Assembly (NCBI GenBank): GCA_002721895.1
Contig: PBLV01000008.1
Span: 1-14,636 of the forward strand
Length of the DNA: 14,636 bases
Reading direction: 5' to 3'
Source: Verrucomicrobiales bacterium
Lineage (GTDB): Bacteria > Verrucomicrobiota > Verrucomicrobiae > Limisphaerales > UBA1100
Position numbers and translations under genes: made by a program. This document shows, one piece after another, positions 8,273-14,636 of this stretch; position 1 is the first letter of the stretch, and every line of letters begins with the position of its first letter. The notes beneath the pieces are model-generated. The model did not search any database. It was not told the origin of the DNA and saw only the letters and a program-made list of their open reading frames with translations.

Positions 8273-10945
8273 CTACTTCAGCGGGGTCAGGGTAAACTTC
8301 TTGATCGCCACCCCTTTCTGCGGCGGGGCATCGCGCCAGAATCGGAGGGTGTTTTCCCCCTTTTGCAACGTGAGCTCCACGAGCTGCGAGTCCTGCCATT
8401 CGCCTTCAGTAAATGGCATGGGCATAGCGACTTCCGATCCGTCATTCGCCGCGACCTTCAACCACTGGTCATAATTTACCGTGACCACTTGAGCACTCAC
8501 CGCGTACTTGCCCGCTTGCGGAGCCGTAATTGTGTATTCAAAGCGGGACTTGGTCGCCTGCTTGGGCCCGGTCGGATCTGTCTTGGGGCTGTTGGCGTAA
8601 TAGTCCTTGTGATACTTGTCGGAGATGCGCTCGTTGACGTTGCCGTAAATGTCATGGAATCCCCACGGGTTCGGTTTCTTTTGGCCCACGGGATGCGACT
8701 TCGCGCCGGCGTTGTCCTTGTACCACGCGTATTCCCCGATCTTGGAAGGATCATCGCCGAAGAACCATTTGGTGGAACGCCCCGCGCGGCTGGCGAATTC
8801 CCATTCCGCCTCGGTGGGCAGCCGGGCCTCCACGTTGGCAATCTCACTGAGCCGAATGCAGAACTGACGGGCATCGGGTTCTGAAACATTGTCGACCGGA
8901 TAATTCGCCCCCTTGGTGGACCGGCTCGGGTTCGCGCCCATGGCCGCCTCAAATTGAGCCTGTGTCACCTCGTACTTGCCGAGGTAAAATCCCTGGGTGA
9001 GTTCCACGCCATGTTTGGGCAATTCCACACAAGCGAAACGGCTCTCCTTTTCGTTCTCACCGCCCATCATAAACTTGCCCGGTTTCACATAGATAAACTC
9101 CATCGTCACCCCGTCCCCAAGATCAAGCTTCAGCTCCTTTGTCGGCGCCTTGCCCGGGGCCGGCGTGATGGCCGCGCGCAGGCCCCAATTTTCGTACCGA
9201 CCATACCCCGCGCTGAGCATGCGGCTGCCGGAAGTGCACGCATCCGGCATGCCCTTCCACGTGCCGCCACGCATGATCGTGAGCCCTTCCGGCGCGAAAC
9301 GTGGCAGAAAAATCTGCATCCCTCCGTCAAAGCTTTTCATGGCCAAAATTTCCCGCGCATTACCGGAAGTTTGTGTGTAAGCCGCGCCGGGAATCGAGAT
9401 GACCCCGTTTTTGCTGTAAGTGATTTGCTTGTGTTTCGGATCAACCGGCGCAGCGATCACTTGTTGCGCGATGGTGGGTTTGTTGGATTCGCCGAGTTCC
9501 GCTCCCAAGGCATCGAGTGTGGCCACCTTCAACTTGGTGATGATTTCGCGCTGGGTCCCGAGGGCCATGCCGTTCCAAAACTTGGGCTTCAACTGAACCA
9601 GACTGTTGAATCTCAGCGATGGATCGTGATCGCCATGAATCCGTTTCTCGCCGAACACATCGCCGATCCATTGCGCCCGCTTCACCATCAGAAACGCTTC
9701 CTCATCATTACGCGCCTTGGAGCTGGCGAGAAAATCCACGTCCTTGTGATAACGCGTTGCAGTCCAGCCCGATCCCCAGCCCGGCCCCAGGTTGACGCAC
9801 CAACCGCCGGGCGTCCAACGGGCGAGCGCGCCGTGCCCACGGCTCGGCCGCGCCGTGGTCGGCACGCCGAATGAACGCAGGATGAACCGGCCAAAAAAAG
9901 CGCGGCGACCGCAGATACCGCCGTTCATGATGATGTTCTGATACTTTTGCAATTCGTCCCGGTCATACTTCACGTCGCCCGAACCGTACTTCACCTCCGA
10001 GCTTACGATACCCACGTACCGCCAACCAAAGTTGGTTTCGTAAATGTGATCGGGCCGGAAGTTCCGAAGTGTTTGCCGGCCCCACGCCAGCACCTCATCC
10101 GGCTCATCTCCATTCACCACCATGCGCAGGCTCCACACACTGAGGTTCTTAAAGGTCGGATCCAACTCACCGGCAAGATAAGCGTTTTCATAATGCAGGT
10201 AGCGCTTGATGGGGTCGATGGTCGCCGATGCCTTCGTCTGTGCCTTGGGGTTGGTCTGCACCATGGGCACGGCATGCTCCAAGGCAATGGCCAATGCCAA
10301 CCGCTCGAGCACCCCTTCGGCGGACCGGCTGCTGGTCTGGCGGATCGCCGCATAGATTTTCATGGCCTCTCCAAAACGGGCCGGACCAAAACCGCGGCCG
10401 ATGCGCTTGGCCTTGGCACCGTCCGCCACCAGCATCCGCTTCATCAGCTGAGCATCCGCCAACAACCGCTCAACCAGCGCCTCGTGTTCCTTATTTTGCT
10501 GGGCAAATTCCGCCAAACCACGCGGGGTGGCATCCAGCAACACAACATATTTCACCAACAACCCGTCCAGCCGATCGTTGGTCAGGTAAGGCGCGAACTT
10601 CTCTTGCTGCGTCGGCCCCGCTCCCTTCGGAGCCGGTTTTTTTCCGCCATCCAACAATTCGTCCAGCGAACGGTCTCCGCCCTTTTTGTCGCCCCCAAGC
10701 TTGATGTCCGGAAAATTGAACTGCTGCTTCCGGGCCTCATCGGTTGTCGGAGCCGCTACATAAGGAATCCTTTTGATTAACTGCAACCGCAGCTCCTCGA
10801 GTTCCGTGGTATAGCGAGCCTCAAGGCGTCGCCCCTCACCGGTTAAGGCAATTCCCTCAGCCGCCTTAGGGGCAGCCAATAAGAATGATTGAACGCCCAG
10901 ACACAGGGCAATCCACCCGTGGAACAAAGAGGCACTCTTTTTCAT
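8273..10945 (-). CDS. Transglutaminase-like protein with a permuted SUMF1/FGE-like domain nested in a beta-sandwich
   Basis: This is an 890-residue exported protein (signal peptide about residues 1-25). Residues about 290-440 look like a transglutaminase-like cysteine peptidase fold: GGICGRRAFFGRF (Cys345), RGHGALARW (His371) and GWCVNLGPGW, where Asn385 lies near the usual Asp. Residues about 511-550 (ISIPGAAYTQTSGN) and 802-890 (FEYTITAPQAGKYAVSAQVV, KKFTLTPLK) look like the two halves of one carbohydrate-binding-like beta-sandwich. Between them are SUMF1/FGE pieces in reversed order: the tail motif RGGTWKGMPDAC...WGLRAA (559-594), then the body MEFIYVKPGKFMMGG...RLPTEAEWEFASRAG...YGNVNERISD (615-776). 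In an FGE, two cysteines follow the RGG motif; here the first is Gly565 and only Cys570 remains, so formylglycine-generating activity is unlikely. The start is supported by TAAGGA, which overlaps the previous stop and lies 7 bases before the ATG. Confidence 0.9.
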   Translation of the reverse strand: MKKSASLFHGWIALCLGVQSFLLAAPKAAEGIALTGEGRRLEARYTTELEELRLQLIKRIPYVAAPTTDEARKQQFNFPDIKLGGDKKGGDRSLDELLDGGKKPAPKGAGPTQQEKFAPYLTNDRLDGLLVKYVVLLDATPRGLAEFAQQNKEHEALVERLLADAQLMKRMLVADGAKAKRIGRGFGPARFGEAMKIYAAIRQTSSRSAEGVLERLALAIALEHAVPMVQTNPKAQTKASATIDPIKRYLHYENAYLAGELDPTFKNLSVWSLRMVVNGDEPDEVLAWGRQTLRNFRPDHIYETNFGWRYVGIVSSEVKYGSGDVKYDRDELQKYQNIIMNGGICGRRAFFGRFILRSFGVPTTARPSRGHGALARWTPGGWCVNLGPGWGSGWTATRYHKDVDFLASSKARNDEEAFLMVKRAQWIGDVFGEKRIHGDHDPSLRFNSLVQLKPKFWNGMALGTQREIITKLKVATLDALGAELGESNKPTIAQQVIAAPVDPKHKQITYSKNGVISIPGAAYTQTSGNAREILAMKSFDGGMQIFLPRFAPEGLTIMRGGTWKGMPDACTSGSRMLSAGYGRYENWGLRAAITPAPGKAPTKELKLDLGDGVTMEFIYVKPGKFMMGGENEKESRFACVELPKHGVELTQGFYLGKYEVTQAQFEAAMGANPSRSTKGANYPVDNVSEPDARQFCIRLSEIANVEARLPTEAEWEFASRAGRSTKWFFGDDPSKIGEYAWYKDNAGAKSHPVGQKKPNPWGFHDIYGNVNERISDKYHKDYYANSPKTDPTGPKQATKSRFEYTITAPQAGKYAVSAQVVTVNYDQWLKVAANDGSEVAMPMPFTEGEWQDSQLVELTLQKGENTLRFWRDAPPQKGVAIKKFTLTPLK

Positions 10946-10955
10946 AGTCTATTCC

Positions 10956-12023
10956 TTATTTGGATTTTAACAACTCCACCATTGCCTTGCCCATGCCGAG
11001 CCCAACGTTCATGTAGGTCTTGGCATTGCCGCTGTAATGACCATTAGAGGCACCACCCATTGAAAGCGGATGAGTATACACAACGGCTGCCTCACCTTTG
11101 TGTGCCGCCCCGAAGGCAAATTTGCCTTCAATGATCAGCTTCTCGTTACCCTTAGCCTTATCCTTATCAGTCTGGCCGAGGGTGGCTACCACCATCTTGG
11201 CCTTCGGCGCATTGAACTCCTTGCGGAGCGCCTTGAAAAGTTGCACCAGATTCTTGCCATACATGGCCGCGTGCGCTGCGTTGTAGCGATCCTTGTCGCC
11301 TTGCCACCAGAGGAAACCGGCTACTTCGTATCCTTTGCCACTGGGGTAATGCTTGTCGAGATCCTTGAGCACCGCCTTCGCCCGGGCCACATCGCCGATG
11401 TATTGCAGCCCGGCGTGCCAGTTGTGTTTGGGCGGCTCGGGCACAGCGCCCTTGGTCCAGCTGGGGTGCCGCACCTCATCCTTGAAGGCTGGGGTCACGA
11501 GCGTCACCTTTTTGCCTGCCCGATCGGTGGTTTCCACCTCATGCCGTGGACTGCCCGGAGGCAGGAGATCCCAACCCAGCGAACGGTTGCCAATGGAGCT
11601 TTTGAGAATCAGAACCGGCTCGTCCAACGCGTTGCCAAGGTGATGACCGATACCGATCTCGATGCCGATTTTACCGCCCGAAACCGTCAGCCAATCATTT
11701 CGCCGAACACCACCGCCAGGCCCGCCGCTACCCATAGTATGAACGTTGCGCACATCCATGCGCTTGGTCCATTTGCCTGTATCATCCACCATAAAAGGAT
11801 AAAGTTTTTCTTTCTTAACAGCGTGTTCAAGAGTCCCTTCCTTATCCCCTTTTACTCGACCCATCTCCAACGTGTTGGATTGCCCCATAATAATGAACAC
11901 CTTGACCGGCTTACTCATATTCGCAGGCTTCCCGTCGGGATCGGGCAATTCTGCTGACAGAGTCAAAGTTGAAGCAAATGCTGCTACTAAAAGGATTGAT
12001 GTGAATTGAATGGTTTTTTTCAT
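10956..12023 (-). CDS. Compact SASA/CE6-like SGNH esterase, first gene of the operon
   Basis: Starting at the ATG at 12023, the product has 355 residues. It opens with a good signal peptide (MKKTIQFTSILLVAAFASTL, cut near LSA/EL). A GTG 27 bases upstream would add residues before the natural basic n-region, so I prefer the ATG. The hydrolase core starts almost at once: VFIIMGQSN with Ser49 as the nucleophile, IEIGIGHHLG in the middle, GFLWWQGDKD at residues 236-245 and SNGHYSGNA with His329 near the end. This matches single-domain SASA/carbohydrate-esterase-6-like enzymes, which deacetylate glycans such as xylan or sialic acid; the exact substrate cannot be read here. The DxxH position that usually supplies the aspartate is Ser326, which may be normal for this subgroup. 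It lacks the beta-sandwich domain seen in the other two esterases. Ten bases separate it from the next gene. Confidence 0.9.
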   Translation of the reverse strand: MKKTIQFTSILLVAAFASTLTLSAELPDPDGKPANMSKPVKVFIIMGQSNTLEMGRVKGDKEGTLEHAVKKEKLYPFMVDDTGKWTKRMDVRNVHTMGSGGPGGGVRRNDWLTVSGGKIGIEIGIGHHLGNALDEPVLILKSSIGNRSLGWDLLPPGSPRHEVETTDRAGKKVTLVTPAFKDEVRHPSWTKGAVPEPPKHNWHAGLQYIGDVARAKAVLKDLDKHYPSGKGYEVAGFLWWQGDKDRYNAAHAAMYGKNLVQLFKALRKEFNAPKAKMVVATLGQTDKDKAKGNEKLIIEGKFAFGAAHKGEAAVVYTHPLSMGGASNGHYSGNAKTYMNVGLGMGKAMVELLKSK

Positions 12024-12024
12024 G

Positions 12025-12039
12025 GTTAAACTGCTTAAT
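12025..12039. promoter_or_regulatory. Candidate operator copy A
   Basis: The plus strand reads GTTAAACTGCTTAAT. It matches copy B at 13 of 15 positions in the same orientation, with starts 58 bases apart. It begins one base upstream of the ATG of the operon's first gene, so a bound regulator would block leader transcription or translation initiation. AraC/XylR-type regulators commonly bind direct repeats; the assignment to the neighbouring regulator is inferred from position only. Confidence 0.4.
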
Positions 12040-12055
12040 GGGAATATCACATTAA
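12035..12055. repeat. Short inverted repeat TTAATG-N9-CATTAA
   Basis: This is a perfect 6-bp inverted repeat with a 9-base spacer in the leader of the operon, partly overlapping operator copy A. It may be part of a regulatory site or a weak leader hairpin. The arms are AT-rich and short enough to occur by chance. Confidence 0.3.
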
Positions 12056-12069
12056 AGGCCGATTCCCCC

Positions 12070-12099
12070 TTGTTGCCTTCTCGTTGAACGGCTTAATAT
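12070..12099 (+). promoter_or_regulatory. Candidate sigma-70-type promoter for the regulator gene
   Basis: TTGTTG at 12070-12075 and TAATAT at 12094-12099 are separated by 18 bases. This is the best -35/-10 pair I can see reading toward the regulator and would leave a leader of about 90 bases. The -10 box overlaps operator copy B, which would suit autoregulation. I found no equally convincing promoter reading toward the operon. Confidence 0.35.
12083..12097. promoter_or_regulatory. Candidate operator copy B
   Basis: The plus strand reads GTTGAACGGCTTAAT, a direct repeat of copy A (13/15). It covers the first part of the candidate -10 box of the regulator gene. Two copies in a 172-base divergent intergenic region next to an AraC-type gene make a plausible operator pair. 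A weaker 11/15 match occurs at 13472-13486, beyond the regulator gene. Confidence 0.4.
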
Positions 12100-12195
12100 T
12101 TTGTTGGATTGCCCTGCGCTCCTCAATTCATTCTTGCCTTTGTTTTGCGTTTTCTATTCTCTTTTTTGCGACATGCCTATATTTCGGTAATCACG

Positions 12196-13371
12196 ATGAG
12201 TTTGACGCATTCAAATCCCACCAGAGTAGCCATCGCGCTGGAGATGGAATGGGGCTATAAACGGCACTTGGAAACCTACGCTGGGTGCTTGAACTATGCC
12301 TCCGAGGCTGGTTGGGACTGCGTGATCACCCCAAGCTCGAACCACATCTTTAAGTCAAAGAAAGACGAAAAGCCCTTTGACGGTGTAATCGCCCGAGTCA
12401 CAAAATCGATGGCCACCACCGCCGGGAGAAAGAAGGTGCCCATGGTCAATGTTTGGCTGAATTCACCAGCAACCCAAGTGCCCAGTGTGCACGCTGATTT
12501 TGAAGAGTCGGGCAGGATCGCAGCAGAGCATTTGATGAGTCGGGGGTTTCGCCGGTTTGGATATCTAGGCTATGTCCGGGAAATTGAATCGAAACGGCAA
12601 ATCAAGGGATTCAAAGATACCCTTCAGCCCAAGGACTTCGAGTGTTCAATTCATCAATTTGCGCGAACCAGCCTGCATGGTAATGCGAATGCATGGGATG
12701 AATTTAGATCCGGATTATTGAAATGGGTGGCCAGTTGGCGCCCGCCCATCGGCATTTTTGTCGTAAACGACCTATATTGCCGTTATCTGATGGATGCCTG
12801 CCGTTCCGCCGGGCTTAATGTTCCCCATGACTACGCAATTATTGGCACCGCTAACGAGCCGAGTATTTGCAACTCCCCCTACCCTACACTAACCAGCATC
12901 GATATGGGGTTTGAAGAAATTGGCTACCGTGCAGCTGATTTACTCAATAGCTTGGTGAGAGGAAATCAACCGCCAGCAATCTCAGAATTAGTAAAACCCC
13001 AAAAACTTGTCCCGCGGCAATCCACAGACTCCTTTGCCGCAGAAGACCCACTAATATCAAACGCCTTGCGATTTATTGCCGAAAACAGCCACCACCCCTT
13101 GTCAGTGAAAGATGTGGCACTCGCAACCGGAATTAACCGGAGAAGTCTAGAACGCCGTTTCAAACAGTACTCCCCAGAAGGCATCGCCAAGCAAATCGCT
13201 CGGATGCGCATTGAACGCGCCAAACGACTCATCATTGAAACTAAAGGCTCTCTCAAATCCATCGCCATTGAATGCGGCTTCCGCAACAGCGACCACCTAA
13301 ACAAAGCCTTTCTGAGAATCGAGAAACTTACTCCCTCGAAATTTAGAAAATTGAATGGCCAAGCGCGCTAA
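12196..13371 (+). CDS. XylR-type transcriptional regulator (periplasmic-binding-like sensor domain + AraC HTH)
   Basis: From the ATG at 12196 this is a 391-residue cytoplasmic protein. The frame is open back to a TTG at 12109, but that extension is a hydrophobic stretch unrelated to the family, so I chose MSLTHSNPTRVAIALEMEWG. Residues about 10-265 form a LacI/periplasmic-binding-like sugar sensor (HADFEESGRIAAEHLMSRGF, GIFVVNDLYCRYLMDACRSA, YPTLTSIDMGFEEIGYRAAD). Residues about 285-385 are an AraC-family double HTH (LSVKDVALATGINRRSLERR, SLKSIAIECGFRNSDHLNKA, LTPSKFRK). This order, sensor then AraC HTH with no N-terminal LacI HTH, is that of XylR. It is transcribed divergently from the esterase operon and probably senses a sugar released from the operon's substrate. 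The ligand cannot be inferred; calling it xylose would be over-reading. Its G+C is lower than that of the operon. Confidence 0.9.
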   Translation: MSLTHSNPTRVAIALEMEWGYKRHLETYAGCLNYASEAGWDCVITPSSNHIFKSKKDEKPFDGVIARVTKSMATTAGRKKVPMVNVWLNSPATQVPSVHADFEESGRIAAEHLMSRGFRRFGYLGYVREIESKRQIKGFKDTLQPKDFECSIHQFARTSLHGNANAWDEFRSGLLKWVASWRPPIGIFVVNDLYCRYLMDACRSAGLNVPHDYAIIGTANEPSICNSPYPTLTSIDMGFEEIGYRAADLLNSLVRGNQPPAISELVKPQKLVPRQSTDSFAAEDPLISNALRFIAENSHHPLSVKDVALATGINRRSLERRFKQYSPEGIAKQIARMRIERAKRLIIETKGSLKSIAIECGFRNSDHLNKAFLRIEKLTPSKFRKLNGQAR

Positions 13372-13424
13372 TATCCCAGAGCAAAAGTCCACATTGAAGC
13401 CCTGATCTTTTGACTACAGTACGA

Positions 13425-13487
13425 CATTAACGGCTGCATACATGCTCTTAGAGAAATGGTATACTCGGGAATTTCAGCCGCTTAATG
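13425..13487. repeat. Inverted repeat between convergent genes, possible bidirectional terminator
   Basis: CATTAACGGCTG at 13425-13436 pairs with CAGCCGCTTAATG at 13475-13487: 12 base pairs with a single bulged base around a 38-base loop. It lies in the 123-base gap between two genes whose stops face each other, where a shared terminator is expected. The loop is long and no strong T-run follows on either strand, so a classic intrinsic terminator is not clear. A mobile-element remnant or regulator site is the alternative. Confidence 0.55.
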
Positions 13488-13494
13488 AGTTCCC

Positions 13495-13878
13495 TTATTC
13501 GACCTTATAATGAATCTTGATGCCGTGTTTGGATTCCACCTTAACGGCATTATTCTCCCGATAGTCGGGTGAGTCAGTCTGCTTACAGGACACTTCAAGG
13601 GTTTTGTCATCAATCCACTTTACCTTTATATCGCTGAAAGCATTCCAAGTCTTGTGTTTGCCCAGCAATCCATCGCGTTGATCCAATTTTTCACCAGCCT
13701 TTCTCAAGTTCGCGTTAAAATAGAAATAGCCAGCAGCACCGCCACCGGAACAGGAGAAACTTGTGGCGATGAACTTGCCGTTGGGTGATTTCTCCTCACC
13801 GATAATTTTAATTTTATCTGTGCTGGGTCCTCCTCCGGAAAAATCAATACAACCCAACAGGAACAATGACGTGAACAT
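13495..13878 (-). CDS. Small putative lipoprotein, N-terminus uncertain
   Basis: From the ATG at 13878 the product has 127 residues: MFTSLFLLGC supplies a lipobox-like LLGC at residues 7-10, then a Gly-rich linker (SGGGPSTDK) and a beta-rich domain (SPNGKFIATSFSCSGGGAAG, DIKVKWIDDKTLEVSC). The pattern 'SP(D/N)GK...VKW-DD-TLE' recalls small DUF5412-like lipoproteins, a weak resemblance from memory. The annotated start lacks the positively charged n-region of a signal peptide. Upstream in the same frame lies MKKVILFS, a TGA stop at 13894-13896, then KNILL leading into this start; its ATG at 13920 overlaps the previous gene's stop as ATGA. In the next frame an ATG at 13897 would give MKNILLMFTSLFLLGC if the run of six A were five. 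The true start is therefore unresolved and the gene may carry a mutation or sequencing error. Confidence 0.65.
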   Translation of the reverse strand: MFTSLFLLGCIDFSGGGPSTDKIKIIGEEKSPNGKFIATSFSCSGGGAAGYFYFNANLRKAGEKLDQRDGLLGKHKTWNAFSDIKVKWIDDKTLEVSCKQTDSPDYRENNAVKVESKHGIKIHYKVE

Positions 13879-13916
13879 TAAAAGAATATTTTTTCATGAA
13901 AATAGGATTACTTTTT

Positions 13917-14477
13917 TCATTTTTGCCGAATGCCGATGTTACCCGCAGGGAACAAGGCACGCACCGAAAAGTCAGCGTCCAATTGACCGGAAACCGGCTC
14001 GTACTCGCCATCCTTGTTTTTCTTTAAAAAGAGCAGGTATTCAGGCTGACTTATTTTTCTCAATCCCTGACTTTGCTGATGCAACTTGCCTTTATTCTTC
14101 ACATTTCCCTTAACCTCAATTTGCAGAGGCTCCTTCAAAAAAGCGACCAAGCCTGGACCGTCATTATAACGCACAGCACCTTCTTTATACCTGAAATGAT
14201 TTAGCCAAATACATAGAGGCGGGTCGCCCTTCAGGGAAAAGTTAGCCCCGAAAATAGTCTTAACACCTTCGAATCGAGTCTTATCAAAAAACTTTTCATT
14301 CCACTCTTTTTTAGTAACAACCCATCCTTGGACGTGTGCAATGACCACAAGATCTGATTCCTTAAAAAGGCGCTCATAGGGCCATTCCTCAACTTGACGC
14401 GCAAAAGTCGAGGAAGCAAAAAAGATGCTAAAAAGAATCAAGACAGCTGACCGAAAGGTTTTATATCCACGTATCAT
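13917..14477 (-). CDS. Secreted protein of unknown function
   Basis: From the ATG at 14477 the product has 186 residues. It has a clear signal peptide (MIRGYKTFRSAVLILFSIFF, cut near FA/RQ). A GTG at 14504 in the same frame would put nine extra residues before it and is less likely. The mature part begins EEWPYERLFKESDLVVIAHV and continues with a putative beta-rich core (IFGANFSLKGDPPLCIWLNH, PGLVAFLKEP) and a C-terminal YLLFLKKNKDGEYEPVSGQL segment. The 'SDLVVIA' opening with a closing 'YLLFLK...YEPVSG' segment recalls uncharacterised exported proteins common in Planctomycetota and Verrucomicrobiota; I do not know a function. There is no obvious catalytic motif. It lies 27 bases after the preceding gene's stop and overlaps the possible original start of the next gene by four bases, so the three genes look like one operon. 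Confidence 0.75.
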   Translation of the reverse strand: MIRGYKTFRSAVLILFSIFFASSTFARQVEEWPYERLFKESDLVVIAHVQGWVVTKKEWNEKFFDKTRFEGVKTIFGANFSLKGDPPLCIWLNHFRYKEGAVRYNDGPGLVAFLKEPLQIEVKGNVKNKGKLHQQSQGLRKISQPEYLLFLKKNKDGEYEPVSGQLDADFSVRALFPAGNIGIRQK

Positions 14478-14504
14478 TTTTTGCTTATTGCTACGGCAAG
14501 GCAC

Positions 14505-14636
14505 TTAGGGCTTTGCGTCACCTTCCGGAATGTAACCCCAAACTATATCGCCGGCTTTATGGTCAATTCTATCCGCGTGAGGATGCCCTAACATAACCAC
14601 CTTGCCTCCCTCATCTTTTTGATTCCAGCCCACACC
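14505..14636 (-). CDS. C-terminal end of an unidentified gene, cut by the window edge
   Basis: The last 43 codons of a minus-strand frame are open from the window edge to a TAA at 14505-14507. The residues include KVVMLGHPHADRIDHKAGDI and VWGYIPEGDAKP. I do not recognise the family. Correct spacing to the next gene (27 bases to its ATG), continuous openness and plausible composition support it being real, but the fragment is short. Confidence 0.5.
   Translation of the reverse strand, partial: GVGWNQKDEGGKVVMLGHPHADRIDHKAGDIVWGYIPEGDAKP

Noticed and set aside
7811..8884. 357-codon plus-strand open frame across the YdjY and transglutaminase/SUMF1 genes
   Set aside because: It spans two real, homology-supported minus-strand genes and their junction, and has no recognisable motif.
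8273..10945. Annotation as a sulfatase-activating formylglycine-generating enzyme
   Set aside because: The domain is out of order, the first of the two expected cysteines is Gly565, the protein is exported, and no sulfatase gene is present in the window.
11070..11957. 295-codon plus-strand open frame opposite the first esterase gene
   Set aside because: It is antisense to a gene with intact GQSN and WWQGD blocks and shows no family signature.
12024..12050. GTG start at 12050 for the first esterase
   Set aside because: It would add MIFPLSSLT before a standard Lys-Lys signal peptide and would put operator copy A inside the coding region; the ATG at 12023 is preferred.
12109..12195. TTG start at 12109 for the regulator
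   Set aside because: The added hydrophobic residues do not fit a cytoplasmic regulator, and the ATG at 12196 matches the usual beginning of the sensor domain.
1..14636. RNA genes, CRISPR arrays, insertion sequences, phage genes or classic defence genes
   Set aside because: I looked for regularly spaced repeats, transposase motifs and tRNA-like folds and saw none; nearly all bases are accounted for by protein-coding genes.

Overview
The window looks like accessory carbohydrate-related DNA from a bacterium of the Planctomycetota-Verrucomicrobiota-Chlamydiota group, most likely Verrucomicrobiota. The basis is the combination of DUF6288-type, YdjY-domain, transglutaminase/SUMF1 and sialate-esterase-like secreted proteins, a XylR-type regulator and weak Shine-Dalgarno signals. 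This is an inference from family distributions recalled from memory, not from a search.

Region 1 (1-12023, minus strand) is one tightly packed six-gene operon. In transcription order it encodes a compact SGNH/SASA esterase (10956-12023), a large transglutaminase-like/SUMF1/beta-sandwich protein (8273-10945), a YdjY-domain protein (7486-8259), a 981-residue double-module SASA esterase (4544-7489), a 1197-residue PDZ/DUF6288/HEAT protein (916-4509) and a further SASA esterase cut by the window edge (1-913). Gaps are 10, 13, -4, 34 and 2 bases. Every product begins with a signal peptide, so the operon appears to make an exported protein set. It carries three glycan-esterase-like proteins, but no recognisable glycoside hydrolase, polysaccharide lyase, sulfatase, SusC/SusD pair or transporter within the window.

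Region 2 (12024-12195) is the divergent control region. It contains a 15-bp direct repeat (13/15 identical). One copy abuts the operon start codon and the other overlaps the best -10 box for the divergent regulator gene. Region 3 (12196-13371, plus strand) is that regulator, a cytoplasmic sugar-binding-domain/AraC-HTH protein of XylR type, which probably controls the operon.

Region 4 (13372-13494) is a short convergent gap holding a 12-bp-arm inverted repeat. Region 5 (13495-14636, minus strand) is an AT-richer second operon: the end of an unknown gene, a secreted protein of unknown function, and a small putative lipoprotein whose N-terminus is broken by a stop or frame shift.

The most striking observation is inside 8273-10945. 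The C-terminal piece of a SUMF1/formylglycine-generating-enzyme-like domain precedes its N-terminal piece, and the whole permuted domain sits between the two halves of a beta-sandwich domain. The double-module esterase is also notable: its second module has lost the catalytic serine and the histidine segment.
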